Source: Neorhizobium sp. NCHU2750 (lineage in GTDB: Bacteria > Pseudomonadota > Alphaproteobacteria > Rhizobiales > Rhizobiaceae). From it: 64,000 nt of DNA. The position numbers and the translations under genes are program-made. Below are positions 15,971 through 28,244 of the stretch, in pieces. Location: positions 1,302,001 through 1,366,000 of the forward strand of contig NZ_CP030827.1 of NCBI RefSeq assembly GCF_003597675.1. The letters are read 5' to 3'. Position 1 is the first letter of the stretch, and each line of letters opens with the position of its first letter. The notes under the pieces were generated by a model. It saw nothing but the letters and a program-made list of their open reading frames with translations, was not told the DNA's origin and did no database searches.

Positions 15971-17122
15971 ATGTCCGTTCGTCGACTAGCCGAAGAAGAG
16001 TTTCAGCCCGCAAGCTTCGCTTTCAGCGAAGAGAATGCGGCCTGGGCGGAGGCAACGATCAGGAAATATCCGGAAGGCCGGCAGCAATCGGCTGTGATCC
16101 CACTTCTCATGCGGGCGCAGGAACAGGATGGCTGGGTCACCCGCGCCACGATCGAGCATGTCGCCGCCAAGCTCGGCATGGCCTATATCCGCGTCATGGA
16201 AGTGGCGACCTTCTACACCCAGTTCCAGCTGAAGCCGGTCGGCACCCGCGCCCATATCCAGGTCTGCGGCACCACGCCCTGCATGCTGCGTGGCGCCGAA
16301 GAGCTGATCAAGGTCTGTCAGCGCAAGATCCATCACGACCCGCTGGAGCGCAATGCCGAGGGCACGCTCTCCTGGGAAGAGGTCGAGTGTCAGGGCGCCT
16401 GCGTCAACGCACCGATGGTGATCATCTTCAAGGATGCCTACGAGGACCTGACCCCGGCACGGCTCGAAGAAATCATCGATGCGTTCGAAGCGGGCAAGGG
16501 AGCCGAAGTCAAGGTCGGCCCGCAGATCGAGCGTCACCTGTCGTCGCCGGAAGGCGGCCCGGTCACGCTGAACGACAAGATCACGCCGGTGCGCACCAAT
16601 CTCGAACCGCAGCCGGAAGCGCAAACCGATGCAGCCCCGGTCCCGCCGGCAGAGGCCGCCAAGCCCAAGGATACCGCACCCGAGACCGACCCGAAGCTGA
16701 AGACGCCGGCAACCGCGCCGAAGGCTGCGGCGGAAAATGCCAAGACCGAAGCTCCCAAGCCCGAGCCGGTCAAGCCCGAGGCAGTCAAGCCGGACCCGGT
16801 AAAGGCCGCGCCCGAAGCGAAGGCCGAAAAGCCGTCGCTGGAAGACAAGAACCGTCCGAAGGCGATCGACAAGCCGGAAGCCGTGGACGACCTGAAGCTG
16901 ATCTCCGGGGTCGGCCCCAAGATCGAGAGCATTCTCCACGAACTCGGCATCTTCACCTTCGCGCAGGTTTCGTCGTGGAAGAAGGCCGAGCGCGAATGGG
17001 TGGACGGCTACCTGAACTTCAAGGGCCGCATCGAGCGCGACGACTGGATCAAGCAGGCCAAGGCGCTCGCCAAGGGTGGCGAAGCCGAATACTTTAAAGT
17101 CTTCGGCAAGAAGCCGCGGTGA
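15971..17122 (+). CDS. nuoE: NADH-quinone oxidoreductase subunit E with C-terminal extension
   Basis: Residues 1-~190 are a normal NuoE thioredoxin-like [2Fe-2S] subunit (cluster N1a): ligands Cys99 and Cys104 (VCGTTPCMLRG) and Cys140 and Cys144 (VECQGACVNAP). The protein is 383 residues, about twice the E. coli length. Residues ~205-300 are a Pro/Ala/Lys/Glu-rich, probably disordered linker with repeated KPE/KPD units. Residues ~305-372 form a small domain with a helix-hairpin-helix-like motif (DDLKLISGVGPKIESILHEL, then FTFAQVSSW). Similar tails exist on NuoE of several alphaproteobacteria; the role is unknown. It works with NuoF and NuoG as the NADH-oxidising module. Confidence 0.95.
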   Translation: MSVRRLAEEEFQPASFAFSEENAAWAEATIRKYPEGRQQSAVIPLLMRAQEQDGWVTRATIEHVAAKLGMAYIRVMEVATFYTQFQLKPVGTRAHIQVCGTTPCMLRGAEELIKVCQRKIHHDPLERNAEGTLSWEEVECQGACVNAPMVIIFKDAYEDLTPARLEEIIDAFEAGKGAEVKVGPQIERHLSSPEGGPVTLNDKITPVRTNLEPQPEAQTDAAPVPPAEAAKPKDTAPETDPKLKTPATAPKAAAENAKTEAPKPEPVKPEAVKPDPVKAAPEAKAEKPSLEDKNRPKAIDKPEAVDDLKLISGVGPKIESILHELGIFTFAQVSSWKKAEREWVDGYLNFKGRIERDDWIKQAKALAKGGEAEYFKVFGKKPR

Positions 17123-17132
17123 GGACTGAGAT

Positions 17133-18437
17133 ATGCTAAAAGATCAGGATCGCATCTTCACCAACATCTACGGCCTCAAGGACAAGTCCTTGAAGGGCGC
17201 GATGAGCCGTGGTCACTGGGATGGCACCAAGATCATCCTCGAAAAGGGCAGGGACTGGATCATCAACGAGATGAAGGCCTCCGGTCTTCGCGGGCGTGGC
17301 GGCGCAGGCTTCCCGACCGGTCTCAAATGGTCCTTCATGCCGAAGGAATCGGATGGCCGTCCGCATTATCTCGTCGTCAATGCCGACGAATCCGAGCCCG
17401 GCACCTGCAAGGACCGCGAAATCCTCCGCAACGACCCGCACACCCTGATCGAAGGCTGCCTGATCGCCAGTTTCGCCATGGGCGCCCACAAGGCCTTCAT
17501 CTATGTGCGCGGCGAATACATGCGCGAACGCGAGGCGCTGCAGGCGGCGATCGACGAATGCTATGACGCCGGCCTTCTCGGCACAAACAACAAGCACGGC
17601 TGGGATTTCGACATCGTCGTCCATCACGGCGCCGGCGCCTATATCTGCGGCGAGGAAACGGCACTGCTCGAAAGCCTCGAAGGCAAGAAGGGCCAGCCGC
17701 GCATGAAGCCGCCATTCCCGGCGAACATGGGCCTCTATGGCTGCCCGACGACGGTCAACAATGTCGAATCGATCGCAGTCGCCCCGACCATCTTGCGTCG
17801 CGGTGCTGCCTGGTTCTCCTCCATCGGCCGCGCCAACAATGTCGGCACCAAGCTGTTCATGATCTCCGGTCACGTCAACACGCCCTGCACCTTCGAGGAG
17901 CAGCTCGGCCTGACCTTCCGTGAAATCATCGAGAAGCATGGCGGCGGCATTCGCGGCGGCTGGGACAATCTCTTGGCCGTCATTCCCGGCGGCGCGTCCT
18001 GCCCGATCGTCAAGGGTGACGACATGAAGGACGCCATCATGGATTTCGACGGCATGCGCGAGGTGAAATCCTCCTTCGGCACCGGCGGCATGATCGTCAT
18101 GGACAAGTCGACCGACGTCATCAAGGCGATCTGGCGCATCTCGGCCTTCTTCAAGCACGAAAGCTGCGGCCAGTGCACGCCCTGCCGCGAAGGCACCGGC
18201 TGGATGATGCGCGTCATGGAGCGCATGGTCCGCGGCAATGCCCAGAAGCGCGAGATCGACATGCTCTTCCAGGTGACGAAGCAGATCGAGGGGCACACGA
18301 TCTGTGCGCTCGGTGACGCCGCTTCCTGGCCGGTCCAGGCGCTGATCCGTAACTTCCGCCCCGAGATCGAGGAGCGGATCGACCGCTACACACATAATGC
18401 GACGTCTGAGGGCGCCGTCATGGAGGCTGCCGAATAA
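17133..18437 (+). CDS. nuoF: NADH-quinone oxidoreductase subunit F
   Basis: The 51-kDa-type flavoprotein that oxidises NADH. The 434-residue product has the NADH-binding glycine loop [16 protein letters not shown], the FMN region [34 protein letters not shown], and the [4Fe-4S] N3 ligands in [12 protein letters not shown] plus a distal cysteine in [11 protein letters not shown]. It starts 10 bp after nuoE. Cytoplasmic tip of the peripheral arm. Confidence 0.97.
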   Translation: MLKDQDRIFTNIYGLKDKSLKGAMSRGHWDGTKIILEKGRDWIINEMKASGLRGRGGAGFPTGLKWSFMPKESDGRPHYLVVNADESEPGTCKDREILRNDPHTLIEGCLIASFAMGAHKAFIYVRGEYMREREALQAAIDECYDAGLLGTNNKHGWDFDIVVHHGAGAYICGEETALLESLEGKKGQPRMKPPFPANMGLYGCPTTVNNVESIAVAPTILRRGAAWFSSIGRANNVGTKLFMISGHVNTPCTFEEQLGLTFREIIEKHGGGIRGGWDNLLAVIPGGASCPIVKGDDMKDAIMDFDGMREVKSSFGTGGMIVMDKSTDVIKAIWRISAFFKHESCGQCTPCREGTGWMMRVMERMVRGNAQKREIDMLFQVTKQIEGHTICALGDAASWPVQALIRNFRPEIEERIDRYTHNATSEGAVMEAAE

Positions 18438-18523
18438 GCATCCCGCTACCCAGCGGAATTCGGCGGTTGAAATGAACTTTTCCGGGTGAGAACCCGGTCT
18501 GAACACAGGACGCAAGTGAAACG

Positions 18524-20608
18524 ATGGCAACAAAGCTGAAGGTTGACGGCAAGGAAATCGAGGTCCCGGACCATTTCACGCTGCTTCAGGCATGCGAGGA
18601 AGCGGGTGCCGAAATTCCGCGTTTTTGTTTCCATGAGCGCCTCTCGGTCGCCGGCAATTGCCGCATGTGTCTGATCGAGGTGAAGGGTGGGCCGCCGAAG
18701 CCGACCGCCTCCTGCGCCATGGGCGTGCGCGACATCCGCGGGGGCCCGAACGGCGAATTGCCGGAAGTCTTCACCACCACGCCGATGGTCAAGAAGGCCC
18801 GCGAAGGCGTGATGGAATTCCTGCTGATCAACCATCCGCTGGATTGCCCGATCTGCGACCAGGGCGGCGAATGCGACCTGCAGGACCAGGCCATGGCCTT
18901 CGGCATCGACAGTTCGCGCTATTCGGAAAACAAGCGCGCCGTCGAGGACAAGTATATCGGCCCGCTGGTCAAGACGGTGATGAACCGCTGCATCCACTGC
19001 ACGCGCTGCGTCCGCTTCACCACTGAAGTCGGCGGCATTTCCGAGCTTGGCCTGATCGGCCGCGGCGAGGATGCCGAGATCACCACCTATCTCGAACAGG
19101 CCATGACCTCCGAGCTGCAGGGCAATGTCGTTGACCTCTGCCCGGTCGGCGCACTCACCTCCAAGCCTTTCGCCTTCACCGCCCGTCCCTGGGAACTCGG
19201 CAAGACGGAATCGATCGACGTCATGGATGCCGTTGGCTCCGCGATCCGTGTCGATACCCGCGGCCGCGAAGTCATGCGCATCATGCCGCGCGTCAACGAC
19301 CAGGTGAACGAGGAGTGGATCTCCGACAAGACCCGCTTCATCTGGGATGGCCTGAAGACCCAGCGTCTCGACCGTCCTTACGTCCGCAAGGATGGCCGCC
19401 TGCAGCCGGCAAGCTGGGGCGAGGCATTTGCCGCCGTCAAGGCTGCCGTCTCGGCCGCGTCCGGCGACAAGATCGGTGCGATTGCCGGGGATCTGGCATC
19501 CGTCGAGGAAATGTATGCGCTGAAACAGCTCCTGACCTCGCTCGGTTCGCAGAACCACGACTGTCGCCAGGACGGGACGGCGCTTGATCCGTCGCTCGGT
19601 CGCGCAAGCTACCTCTTCAACCCGACGATCGAGGGTATCGAACAGGCGGGCGCTCTTCTCATCATCGGTGCCAATCCGCGCATCGAGGCAGCCGTTCTCA
19701 ACGCCCGCATCCGCAAGCGCTTCCGCCGCGGCAACTTCCCGATCGGCGTGATCGGTGAGGCGACCGAACTGCGCTACGCCTATGAATATCTCGGCGCCGG
19801 TCCCGAAACGCTCGTCGATCTCGCATCCGGCGTTCTCGGCTTTGCCGAAAAGCTGCGCAATGCCAAGAACCCGATGATCATTGTAGGGCAGGGGGCTCTC
19901 ACCCGTCCGGATGGCCTGGCCGTGCTTCAGGCTGCAGCCCAGCTCGCCGGTTCGGTCGGCGCGCTGACCGAAGAGTGGAACGGTTTTGCCGTGCTGCATA
20001 CGGCAGCATCGCGTGTCGGCGGCCTCGATCTCGGCTTCGTCCCCGGTCCGCAGGGCGCCGATGCGGCAACCATGCTGCGCTCGATGGATGTTCTCTTCCT
20101 GCTCGGCGCCGACGAGATGAACTTCGCGGCCAAATACGCCAAGACCACCATCTATATCGGCAGCCACGGCGACAATGGCGCGATGAACGCCGATATCATC
20201 CTGCCGGGTGCCGCCTATACCGAAAAATCCGGCACCTGGGTCAATACCGAAGGCCGCGTCCAGATGGGCAACCGCGCCGGTTTCGCACCGGGCGAGGCCC
20301 GCGAGGAATGGGCGATCCTGCGGGCACTTTCCGATGTGCTCGGCAAGAAGCTGCCCTTCGACAGCCTGCCGGCGCTGCGCGCCAGGCTCTACCAGGATTT
20401 CCCGCATTTCGCCGAGGTCGACGAGATCGCGGCAGGATCGGTCAACGATGTCGCGGCGCTTGGCACCAGGGGCGGCGAGATGACGAGGGGCGGTTTCGCT
20501 TCGACGATCAAGGATTTCTACCTGACCAACCCGATCGCCCGCGCCTCTGCCGTCATGGCCGATTGCTCGGCATTGGCCCGCAACAACTTCAAGGCTGCGG
20601 CGGAGTGA
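18524..20608 (+). CDS. nuoG: NADH-quinone oxidoreductase subunit G
   Basis: The large iron-sulfur subunit, 694 residues. N-terminal [2Fe-2S] ferredoxin domain ([20 protein letters not shown], then [10 protein letters not shown]), the His-Cys3 cluster motif [20 protein letters not shown], and the two [4Fe-4S] sets [12 protein letters not shown] and [13 protein letters not shown]. The remainder is a molybdopterin-oxidoreductase-like domain without cofactor. An 86-bp spacer separates it from nuoF, longer than the neighbours' spacers but without a terminator. Confidence 0.97.
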   Translation: MATKLKVDGKEIEVPDHFTLLQACEEAGAEIPRFCFHERLSVAGNCRMCLIEVKGGPPKPTASCAMGVRDIRGGPNGELPEVFTTTPMVKKAREGVMEFLLINHPLDCPICDQGGECDLQDQAMAFGIDSSRYSENKRAVEDKYIGPLVKTVMNRCIHCTRCVRFTTEVGGISELGLIGRGEDAEITTYLEQAMTSELQGNVVDLCPVGALTSKPFAFTARPWELGKTESIDVMDAVGSAIRVDTRGREVMRIMPRVNDQVNEEWISDKTRFIWDGLKTQRLDRPYVRKDGRLQPASWGEAFAAVKAAVSAASGDKIGAIAGDLASVEEMYALKQLLTSLGSQNHDCRQDGTALDPSLGRASYLFNPTIEGIEQAGALLIIGANPRIEAAVLNARIRKRFRRGNFPIGVIGEATELRYAYEYLGAGPETLVDLASGVLGFAEKLRNAKNPMIIVGQGALTRPDGLAVLQAAAQLAGSVGALTEEWNGFAVLHTAASRVGGLDLGFVPGPQGADAATMLRSMDVLFLLGADEMNFAAKYAKTTIYIGSHGDNGAMNADIILPGAAYTEKSGTWVNTEGRVQMGNRAGFAPGEAREEWAILRALSDVLGKKLPFDSLPALRARLYQDFPHFAEVDEIAAGSVNDVAALGTRGGEMTRGGFASTIKDFYLTNPIARASAVMADCSALARNNFKAAAE

Positions 20609-20609
20609 T

Positions 20610-21662
20610 ATGAATATGGATGCGTTCTTCTGGACCTACGTTTGGCCGGCGATCATCATGATTGGTGAATCGCTGCTGCTTCTGGTCTGCCTGCTGGTTT
20701 TCATCGCCTTCATCCTGCTTGCCGACCGCAAGGTCTGGGCAAACGTGCAGCTTCGGCGCGGCCCGAACGTGGTCGGTCCCTTCGGCCTGTTCCAGTCCTT
20801 TGCCGACTTGATGAAGTTCGTCTTCAAGGAACCGGTCATTCCAGCCGGCGCCGACAAGGTGGTCTTCCTGCTGGCCCCGCTCGTCTCGGTGACTTTGGCG
20901 CTCGCCACCTGGGCGGTCATCCCGCTCAACGATGGCTGGGTCGTCGCCAATATCAATGTCGGGGTTCTCTATATCTTCGCCATTTCCTCGCTCGAGGTCT
21001 ATGGCGTGATCATGGCCGGTTGGGCATCGAACTCGAAATACCCGTTCCTCGGAGCGCTCCGCTCGGCAGCGCAGATGGTGTCCTACGAAGTCTCGATCGG
21101 CATCGTCATTGTCACCGTGCTTCTCTGTGTCGGATCGCTAAACCTGACGGATATCGTCTATTCGCAGAAGACCGGTCTCGGCACCATGTTCGGCCTGCCG
21201 AACTCCTTCCTCGACTGGCACTGGTTGTCGCTCTTCCCGATGTTCGTGATCTTCTTCATCTCGGGCCTTGCCGAAACCAACCGTCCGCCCTTCGATCTTC
21301 CGGAAGCCGAATCCGAACTCGTCGCCGGTTACATGGTCGAATACGGTTCCGCCCCGTACATGATGCTGATGCTGTCGGAATATGCGGCGATCATGCTGGT
21401 CTGCTCGCTGATGACCATCCTCTTCCTCGGTGGCTGGCTGCCGCCGGTGGATTTCTGGCTGATCAACTGGGTGCCCGGCATCATCTGGTTCGTCATCAAG
21501 CTCTGCTTCTGCTTCTTCCTCTTCGCTATGGCGAAGGCGATCGTGCCTCGCTACCGCTATGACCAGTTGATGCGTCTCGGCTGGAAGGTCTTCCTGCCGC
21601 TGTCGCTCGTCATTCTGATCATTGTGGCATTCGTACTGAAGCTGACGGGATGGGCAGGATGA
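20610..21662 (+). CDS. nuoH: NADH-quinone oxidoreductase subunit H
   Basis: Membrane subunit (ND1 type) that forms the entrance of the quinone channel. The 350-residue product has about eight spans, the [20 protein letters not shown] loop, [19 protein letters not shown], and the acidic loop [20 protein letters not shown] with conserved glutamates. The ribosome site (CGGAG) overlaps the nuoG stop, 1 bp between genes, so the two are coupled. Confidence 0.97.
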   Translation: MNMDAFFWTYVWPAIIMIGESLLLLVCLLVFIAFILLADRKVWANVQLRRGPNVVGPFGLFQSFADLMKFVFKEPVIPAGADKVVFLLAPLVSVTLALATWAVIPLNDGWVVANINVGVLYIFAISSLEVYGVIMAGWASNSKYPFLGALRSAAQMVSYEVSIGIVIVTVLLCVGSLNLTDIVYSQKTGLGTMFGLPNSFLDWHWLSLFPMFVIFFISGLAETNRPPFDLPEAESELVAGYMVEYGSAPYMMLMLSEYAAIMLVCSLMTILFLGGWLPPVDFWLINWVPGIIWFVIKLCFCFFLFAMAKAIVPRYRYDQLMRLGWKVFLPLSLVILIIVAFVLKLTGWAG

Positions 21663-21699
21663 TCACCATCGTCACAACCGGCTTTACTGGAGAATAACG

Positions 21700-22194
21700 A
21701 TGGCTAGTGTGTCCCGCGCCGTCAACTCGCTCTTCCTCAAGGAATTTGTCAGCGCCTTCTTCCTGGCCTGCAAATATCTGTTCTTCCGGCAGAAGGCGAC
21801 GATCAACTATCCGTTCGAAAAGGGCCCGGTCTCGCCGCGCTTCCGTGGCGAGCATGCGCTGCGCCGTTACCCCAACGGCGAGGAACGCTGCATCGCCTGC
21901 AAGCTCTGCGAGGCGATCTGTCCAGCTCAGGCGATCACCATCGAGGCAGGTCCCCGCCGCAATGACGGCACCCGCCGTACGGTGCGTTACGATATCGACA
22001 TGGTGAAGTGCATTTATTGCGGCTTCTGCCAGGAAGCCTGCCCGGTTGACGCGATCGTCGAGGGGCCGAATTTCGAATTCTCGACGGAAACCCGCGAGGA
22101 ACTGTACTTCGACAAGGCCAAGCTGCTCGCCAACGGCGATCGCTGGGAGCGGGAAATCGCCCGCAATATCGCGATGGATGCGCCTTATCGCTAA
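21700..22194 (+). CDS. nuoI: NADH-quinone oxidoreductase subunit I
   Basis: The 23-kDa-type ferredoxin subunit carrying clusters N6a and N6b. The 164-residue protein shows two 4-cysteine motifs: [18 protein letters not shown] and [20 protein letters not shown]. The N-terminal amphipathic helix ([18 protein letters not shown]) anchors it to the membrane arm. It passes electrons from NuoG to NuoB. Confidence 0.97.
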   Translation: MASVSRAVNSLFLKEFVSAFFLACKYLFFRQKATINYPFEKGPVSPRFRGEHALRRYPNGEERCIACKLCEAICPAQAITIEAGPRRNDGTRRTVRYDIDMVKCIYCGFCQEACPVDAIVEGPNFEFSTETREELYFDKAKLLANGDRWEREIARNIAMDAPYR

Positions 22195-22321
22195 GACGCG
22201 TCTTCGCCGGCGGCGCGCTCGCCGGCTTCAGTGAGGTTAAACCCGGTGTCGCAACGGCATCGGTCGGGCGGGGTAGGGCAGAGAGATGCCCGATCTCGAC
22301 GAGGGACGAGAAGGCACGACG

Positions 22322-22936
22322 ATGGGTCTGCAGGCAATATTCTTTTATCTCTTCGCGTTCGTCGCGGTGGCGTCGGCGTTCATGGTCATTTCGTCCAAGA
22401 ACCCGGTTCACTCGGTTCTTTTCCTGATCGTCGTCTTCTTCAATTCGGCGGGCCTGTTCCTTTTGACGGGAGCCGAGTTCCTGGCGATGATCCTGCTGGT
22501 TGTCTATATCGGCGCCGTCGCGGTCCTCTTCCTCTTCGTCGTCATGATGCTCGATATCGATTTTGCCGAGTTCCGCTCCGGCATGCTGCAATATGCGCCG
22601 ATCGGCATCATCGTCGGCCTCATCGTCGCGGCCGAACTGATCCTCGTCGTCGGCTCCAGCGTGCTGTCGCCGGAGGCGGCATCGTCGATCACCATGCCGA
22701 TCCCGAACCCGGCGGTGCGCTCCAACACGGCAGCCCTCGGCGACGTGCTCTATACCCACTACGTCTATTTCTTCCAGGTCGCCGGCATGGTGCTCCTGGT
22801 GGCGATGATCGGGGCGATCGTGCTGACGCTCCGCCACCGCCAGAACATCAAGCGCCAGGATATTTCGCGCCAGGTCGCCCGCAATCCGAAGACCGCCGTC
22901 GAGGTGGTCAAGGTCAAGTCGGGCCAGGGCCTTTGA
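22322..22936 (+). CDS. nuoJ: NADH-quinone oxidoreductase subunit J
   Basis: Membrane subunit (ND6 type), 204 residues, with five spans. Landmarks are [20 protein letters not shown], the third-helix stretch [20 protein letters not shown] with its conserved glutamate and pi-bulge region, and [14 protein letters not shown] near the end. ATG 22322 follows GACGA; an in-frame ATG at 22286 is rejected because the added residues are not family-like. 127 bp separate it from nuoI. Confidence 0.95.
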   Translation: MGLQAIFFYLFAFVAVASAFMVISSKNPVHSVLFLIVVFFNSAGLFLLTGAEFLAMILLVVYIGAVAVLFLFVVMMLDIDFAEFRSGMLQYAPIGIIVGLIVAAELILVVGSSVLSPEAASSITMPIPNPAVRSNTAALGDVLYTHYVYFFQVAGMVLLVAMIGAIVLTLRHRQNIKRQDISRQVARNPKTAVEVVKVKSGQGL

Positions 22937-22961
22937 GGAAGCGGGAACAAGGAACACAAAT

Positions 22962-23270
22962 ATGCAAATCGGTCTTTCCCACTACCTCACGGTCAGCGCC
23001 ATCCTCTTCACCCTCGGCGTCTTCGGCATCTTCTTAAATCGCAAGAACGTCATCATCATCTTGATGTCGGTCGAGCTCATCCTGCTCGCGGTCAATCTCA
23101 ACATGGTGGCCTTCTCGTCCTTCCTGAACGACATCGCGGGCCAGGTCTTTGCTTTGTTCATTCTGACCGTCGCGGCCGCCGAAGCGGCCATCGGTCTTGC
23201 AATTCTTGTCGTCTTCTACCGCAACCGCGGCTCGATCGCCGTCGACGACGTCAATGTGATGAAGGGCTGA
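22962..23270 (+). CDS. nuoK: NADH-quinone oxidoreductase subunit K
   Basis: Membrane subunit (ND4L type), 102 residues, three spans. The two buried glutamates that carry protons are visible in [20 protein letters not shown] and in [20 protein letters not shown]. It is 25 bp after nuoJ and 7 bp before nuoL. Confidence 0.97.
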   Translation: MQIGLSHYLTVSAILFTLGVFGIFLNRKNVIIILMSVELILLAVNLNMVAFSSFLNDIAGQVFALFILTVAAAEAAIGLAILVVFYRNRGSIAVDDVNVMKG

Positions 23271-23277
23271 TCGGGTC

Positions 23278-25269
23278 ATGATCTACAAGCTTATCGTCTT
23301 CCTCCCTCTGATCGGCTTCCTGATCGCCGGCCTGATGGGCCGACAGATCGGTGCCAAGGCGTCGGAATTCGTCACCTGCGGCCTGATGGCGGTCGTCGCA
23401 CTGCTCTCCTGGATCGTCTTCTTCCAGGTGGCTCTCGGTTCACAGGAAACCATGAGCGTCGAGGTGCTGCGCTGGATCCAGTCCGGCAATATCGACGTTT
23501 ACTGGTCGCTGCGCATCGACACGCTGACCTCGGTCATGTTCGTCGTCGTCAACACCGTCTCCTTCCTCGTGCATGTCTATTCGGTCGGCTACATGCACAC
23601 CGATCCGCACCGCCCGCGCTTCTTCGCCTACCTGTCGCTCTTCACCTTCGCGATGTTGATGCTGATCACCTCCGACAACCTGGCCCAGATGTTCTTTGGC
23701 TGGGAAGGCGTCGGTCTCGCATCCTATCTGCTGATCGGCTTCTGGTATGACCGGCCCTCGGCCAATGCGGCTGCGATGAAGGCCTTCATCGTCAACCGCG
23801 TCGGCGACTTCGGCTTCATGCTCGGCATCGCCGCTCTGTTCGTCATGTTCGGCTCGATCAATTTCGAGACGATCTTCGCCAATGCCGGAAGCTACATTCC
23901 GCCGGAAGGATCGCCCGAAGCCAGCAAGGTCGTCTTCAATCTTTTGGGGCTTTCGCTCACCCGCGAGGGCGCGCTCACCGGCGCCTGCCTGCTGCTCTTC
24001 ATGGGCGCGATGGGCAAGTCGGCGCAATTCATGCTGCACACCTGGCTTCCGGACGCCATGGAAGGCCCGACCCCGGTCTCGGCCCTCATCCATGCCGCGA
24101 CCATGGTCACCGCCGGCGTCTTCCTCGTCGCCCGCATGTCGCCGATCTTCGAACTGTCCCATGATGCGATGACCTTCGTCACCATCATCGGCGCGATCAC
24201 CGCCTTCTTTGCGGCGACCGTCGGCCTGGTGCAGAACGACATCAAGCGCGTCATCGCCTATTCGACCTGCTCGCAGCTCGGCTACATGTTCGTCGCACTC
24301 GGCGTCGGCGCCTATGGCGCGGCGATCTTCCACCTCTTCACCCACGCCTTCTTCAAGGCGCTCCTGTTCCTCTGCGCCGGCTCGGTCATCCACGCCGTCG
24401 ACGGCGAACAGGACATGCGCAAGATGGGCGGCCTGAGGAAGCATATCCCGGTCACCTTCTGGATGATGACGATCGGCACGCTGGCGCTGACCGGCGTCGG
24501 CATCCCGTTCACCCCGATCGGTTTTGCCGGCTTCTTCTCCAAGGACGTCATCATCGAGGCATCCTACGCCTCCCATTCGGCCGTCTCCGGCTTCGCCTTC
24601 GTCCTGCTCGTCATCGCCGCCCTGTTCACCAGCTTCTATTCCTGGCGCCTGGCGTTCATGACCTTCTTCGGCAAGGAGCGCGCAAGCCACGAAGTCATGC
24701 ATCATGTGCATGAAAGCCCGAATGTCATGCTGGTGCCGCTCTATGTTCTGGCTATCGGCGCGGTTCTCGCCGGCGTGGTCTTCGAAGGCCGTTTCTACGG
24801 CGAGGAATATGCGGAATTCTGGAAGGGCGCGCTGTTCACCTCCGCCCATAACGAACTGGTCCACGAATTCCATCACGTGCCGGTTCTGGTTTCGCTGTCG
24901 CCCTTCATCGCCATGGTCATCGGCTTCGTGATCGCCTGGTACTTCTACATCAAGTCGCCCGAGACGCCGAAGAAGCTCGCGGCCTCGCAGCAGGGGCTCT
25001 ACCAGTTCCTGCTCAACAAGTGGTATTTCGACGAGCTCTACGATTTCCTCTTCGTCCGCTCTTCCAAGGCCCTTGGCCGCTTCTTCTGGCAGAAGATCGA
25101 TATCGGCACGATCGACCATTTCGGTCCGAACGGCGTCGCCGCACGGGTCGTTGATGCCGCCAACCGCGTCGTTCGCCTGCAGACCGGTTATCTCTACCAC
25201 TATGCCTTCACGATGCTGCTTGGCGTCGCTGCCCTGATTACCTGGATGATGCTCGGGAGTTCGATCTGA
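23278..25269 (+). CDS. nuoL: NADH-quinone oxidoreductase subunit L
   Basis: The distal antiporter-like proton-pumping subunit (ND5 type), 663 residues, with about 14-16 spans and the long lateral helix near the C-terminus. Key positions: the TM5 glutamate in [17 protein letters not shown], the TM7 lysine in [20 protein letters not shown], and the AAYST-type loop [16 protein letters not shown]. The stop overlaps the nuoM start by 1 bp (TGATG). Confidence 0.97.
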   Translation: MIYKLIVFLPLIGFLIAGLMGRQIGAKASEFVTCGLMAVVALLSWIVFFQVALGSQETMSVEVLRWIQSGNIDVYWSLRIDTLTSVMFVVVNTVSFLVHVYSVGYMHTDPHRPRFFAYLSLFTFAMLMLITSDNLAQMFFGWEGVGLASYLLIGFWYDRPSANAAAMKAFIVNRVGDFGFMLGIAALFVMFGSINFETIFANAGSYIPPEGSPEASKVVFNLLGLSLTREGALTGACLLLFMGAMGKSAQFMLHTWLPDAMEGPTPVSALIHAATMVTAGVFLVARMSPIFELSHDAMTFVTIIGAITAFFAATVGLVQNDIKRVIAYSTCSQLGYMFVALGVGAYGAAIFHLFTHAFFKALLFLCAGSVIHAVDGEQDMRKMGGLRKHIPVTFWMMTIGTLALTGVGIPFTPIGFAGFFSKDVIIEASYASHSAVSGFAFVLLVIAALFTSFYSWRLAFMTFFGKERASHEVMHHVHESPNVMLVPLYVLAIGAVLAGVVFEGRFYGEEYAEFWKGALFTSAHNELVHEFHHVPVLVSLSPFIAMVIGFVIAWYFYIKSPETPKKLAASQQGLYQFLLNKWYFDELYDFLFVRSSKALGRFFWQKIDIGTIDHFGPNGVAARVVDAANRVVRLQTGYLYHYAFTMLLGVAALITWMMLGSSI

Positions 25270-26780
25270 TGACCGATTGGCCTATTCTTTCCACGGTCAC
25301 CTTCCTCCCGCTGGTGGGCGTGCTGCTTCTCTTGTTCACGCGTGACGATACCGATCACGGCCGCCAGAACGTGATGATCATCTCGCTTGTCACGACGATC
25401 ATCACCTTCCTCCTGTCGCTGCTCGTCTGGTATGGATTTGATGGCCACAGCGCCGAATACCAGATGATCGAGCAGTATTCCTGGCTCGGCAAAGGCATCG
25501 ATTACCATATCGGCGTCGATGGCCTGTCGGTCATGTTCGTTGTGCTGGCCACCTTCCTCATGCCTTTCGGCGTCCTGACCAGCTGGAACGCCATCACCAT
25601 GCATGTGCGCGAATACATGATCGCCTTCCTCGTGCTGGAAGTGCTGATCGTCGGCGTCTTCGTGTCGATGGACCTCGTGCTCTTCTACGTCTTCTTCGAG
25701 GCGAGTCTGATCCCGATGTTCCTGATCATCGGTGTCTGGGGCGGACCGCGGCGCATCTACGCGTCGATGAAGTTCTTCCTCTATACGCTGCTCGGCTCGA
25801 TCTTCATGCTGATCGGCATCCTCGTCATGTATTCGGAGACGGGCTCGACCTCCATTCCGGTCCTGCTTGCCCACCAGTTCTCGCCGCAGACGCAGTTCTG
25901 GCTGTGGCTGGCCTTCTTCCTGTCCTTTGCCGTCAAGGTGCCGATGTGGCCGTTCCACACCTGGCTCCCCGACGCGCACGTCGAAGCGCCGACGGCAGGT
26001 TCGGTCGACCTTGCGGCTCTGCTCCTGAAGTTCGGCGGCTACGGCTTCCTGCGCTTCTCGCTGCCGATGTTCCCGCTGGCATCCGACTATTTCACGCCGT
26101 TCATCCTGACGCTGTCGGTCATCGCCATCATCTACGCCTCGCTGGTCGCGCTGATGCAGACCGACATCAAGAAGATGATCGCCTATTCCTCCGTTGCCCA
26201 CATGGGCTACGTGACGATGGCGATCTTCGCGGTCAACCAGCAGGGCCTGCATGGCGCGCTGTTCCAGATGCTGTCGCACGGCGTCATCTCCGGCGCGCTC
26301 TTCCTCTGCGTCGGCGTCGTCTATGAGCGCACCCATACGCGTGACATCACGCAATATGGCGGCCTCGTGCATCGCATGCCGAAATACGCGCTGGCCTTCA
26401 TGATATTCACCATGGCAAACGTCGGCCTGCCGGGTACCTCCGCCTTCGTCGGCGAGTTCCTCGCGACCGTCGGTGTCTTCCGCGTCAGCGTCTGGACCGC
26501 CGTCTTCGCCACCACCGGCGTCGTCCTCTCGGCAGCTTACATGCTGTGGCTCTATCGCCGGATGATCTTCGGCAAGGCCGACAGCCCGCTGATGCAGGGC
26601 CTGTTCGATATCTCCTTCCGCGAGCATTGCATCGTCTGGCCGCTGATCGTCGTGACCATCTTCTTCGGTGTCTATCCGGCACCGGTCTTCGATGCCTCTG
26701 CTGCTGCGGTGGACAAGCTCGTAACCAATTACCATGCGGCGGTTGACGCCGCGGCGACCGCCGCTCAGGCTGCGAAATGA
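25269..26780 (+). CDS. nuoM: NADH-quinone oxidoreductase subunit M
   Basis: Antiporter-like proton-pumping subunit (ND4 type), 503 residues. Landmarks: the TM5 glutamate in [20 protein letters not shown], the TM7 lysine in [20 protein letters not shown], and [16 protein letters not shown]. Translationally coupled to nuoL. The C-terminal tail is rich in alanine. Confidence 0.97.
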   Translation: MTDWPILSTVTFLPLVGVLLLLFTRDDTDHGRQNVMIISLVTTIITFLLSLLVWYGFDGHSAEYQMIEQYSWLGKGIDYHIGVDGLSVMFVVLATFLMPFGVLTSWNAITMHVREYMIAFLVLEVLIVGVFVSMDLVLFYVFFEASLIPMFLIIGVWGGPRRIYASMKFFLYTLLGSIFMLIGILVMYSETGSTSIPVLLAHQFSPQTQFWLWLAFFLSFAVKVPMWPFHTWLPDAHVEAPTAGSVDLAALLLKFGGYGFLRFSLPMFPLASDYFTPFILTLSVIAIIYASLVALMQTDIKKMIAYSSVAHMGYVTMAIFAVNQQGLHGALFQMLSHGVISGALFLCVGVVYERTHTRDITQYGGLVHRMPKYALAFMIFTMANVGLPGTSAFVGEFLATVGVFRVSVWTAVFATTGVVLSAAYMLWLYRRMIFGKADSPLMQGLFDISFREHCIVWPLIVVTIFFGVYPAPVFDASAAAVDKLVTNYHAAVDAAATAAQAAK

Positions 26781-26799
26781 TGACGGGACAGATAAGACT

Positions 26800-28242
26800 A
26801 TGACCCCTGAACTCTTCTCTCAAAGTCTGGCCCTGTCGCTGCCCGAGGTCATCCTCGCGGTGGGTGCGCTCGCATTGCTGATGATCGGCGTCTTTGCCGG
26901 CGAACAGTCGAGCAAGCTCGTCTCCGCCCTTGCGATCGTGCTTCTCATCGTCGTCGGCCTGTGGATCGTCTTCTTCACCGGCAACGGCCAGGCCTATGGC
27001 GGCGCCTTCATCGTCGATCCCTTCGCCCGCTTCATGAAGGCGATTGCCATTACCGGCTCCGTCTTCGCGCTGATCATGTCGATCGGCCAGGGCAAGGCGA
27101 TGCAGCTCGACAAGTTCGAATACCCGGTCCTGCTGGCCATCTCGACGCTCGGCATGTTGCTCTTGATCTCGGCCAACGACCTGATCGCCTTCTATCTCGG
27201 CCTCGAGCTGATGTCGCTGTCGCTCTATGTCGTCGCCGCCTTCAACCGCGACAGCCTGCGCTCGACCGAAGCGGGCCTCAAATATTTCGTCCTCGGTGCG
27301 CTCTCCTCGGGCATGCTGCTTTATGGCATGTCGCTGGTCTACGGTTTCACCGGCAATACCGGCTTCGACGGCATCGCCAACGTGCTGATGTCGGAAAAGC
27401 GCAGCCTCGGCCTCGTCTTCGGCATGGTCTTCATGCTGGCCGGCGCCTGCTTCAAGATCTCCGCCGTGCCCTTCCATATGTGGACGCCGGACGTCTATGA
27501 AGGTGCGCCGACCCCGGTCACCGCCTTCTTTGCCGCAGGCCCCAAGGTCGCCGCCATGGCGATCCTGATCCGCCTGACCTCCGACGTCTTCCTGCCGATC
27601 ATCGGCGACTGGCGCCAGATCATCGTCTTCGTTTCGATCGCCTCCATGCTGCTCGGCTCGTTTGCCGCCGTCGCCCAGACCAATATCAAGCGACTGATGG
27701 CCTATTCCTCGATCGGCCACATGGGTTATGCGCTGGTCGGCCTCGCCGCCGGCAGCGAAAGCGGCGTGTCGGGCATCGTCGTCTACATGCTGATCTATGT
27801 CGCCATGTCGGTCGGCACCTTCGCCTGCATCATCTCGATGCGCCGCCCGGACGGCACCTATGTCGAAAACACCGACGATCTTGCCGGTCTCTGGGCCAGC
27901 AAGCCGTTCATGACCATGGTGCTGACGGCACAGATGTTCTCCATGGCCGGCATTCCACCGCTTGCGGGCTTCTTCGCCAAGTATTTCGTCTTCCTGGCGG
28001 CAGCCGAAGCCAAGCTCTATGCGCTGGCGGTGATCGGCTTCCTCACCTCGGTCGTCGGCGCCTATTACTATCTGCGCATCGTCAAGCTCATGTGGTTCGA
28101 CCCGCCGAAGGGTGAATTTGCCCGCACGCCTGGCGAAATCCGCTTCGTCTTCGGCATCTCGGCCCTGTTCATCCTCGTCTACATCCTGTTCGGCGGCCCG
28201 ATCGGGCAGGCGGCAGATGCTGCGGCAAGGTCCTTCTTCTGA
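26800..28242 (+). CDS. nuoN: NADH-quinone oxidoreductase subunit N
   Basis: Antiporter-like proton-pumping subunit (ND2 type), 480 residues and the last gene of the operon. Landmarks: [18 protein letters not shown] with the TM5 glutamate, [20 protein letters not shown] with the TM7 lysine, and [20 protein letters not shown] 26800 is used; an ATG at 26734 inside nuoM is in frame but gives a non-family arginine-rich head. The birA start is 2 bp after its stop. Confidence 0.97.
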   Translation: MTPELFSQSLALSLPEVILAVGALALLMIGVFAGEQSSKLVSALAIVLLIVVGLWIVFFTGNGQAYGGAFIVDPFARFMKAIAITGSVFALIMSIGQGKAMQLDKFEYPVLLAISTLGMLLLISANDLIAFYLGLELMSLSLYVVAAFNRDSLRSTEAGLKYFVLGALSSGMLLYGMSLVYGFTGNTGFDGIANVLMSEKRSLGLVFGMVFMLAGACFKISAVPFHMWTPDVYEGAPTPVTAFFAAGPKVAAMAILIRLTSDVFLPIIGDWRQIIVFVSIASMLLGSFAAVAQTNIKRLMAYSSIGHMGYALVGLAAGSESGVSGIVVYMLIYVAMSVGTFACIISMRRPDGTYVENTDDLAGLWASKPFMTMVLTAQMFSMAGIPPLAGFFAKYFVFLAAAEAKLYALAVIGFLTSVVGAYYYLRIVKLMWFDPPKGEFARTPGEIRFVFGISALFILVYILFGGPIGQAADAAARSFF

Positions 28243-28244
28243 CC

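Noticed and set aside
13926..16013. 695-codon minus-strand frame opposite nuoC-nuoD
   Set aside because: Shadow frame; nuoC and nuoD are unambiguous on the plus strand.
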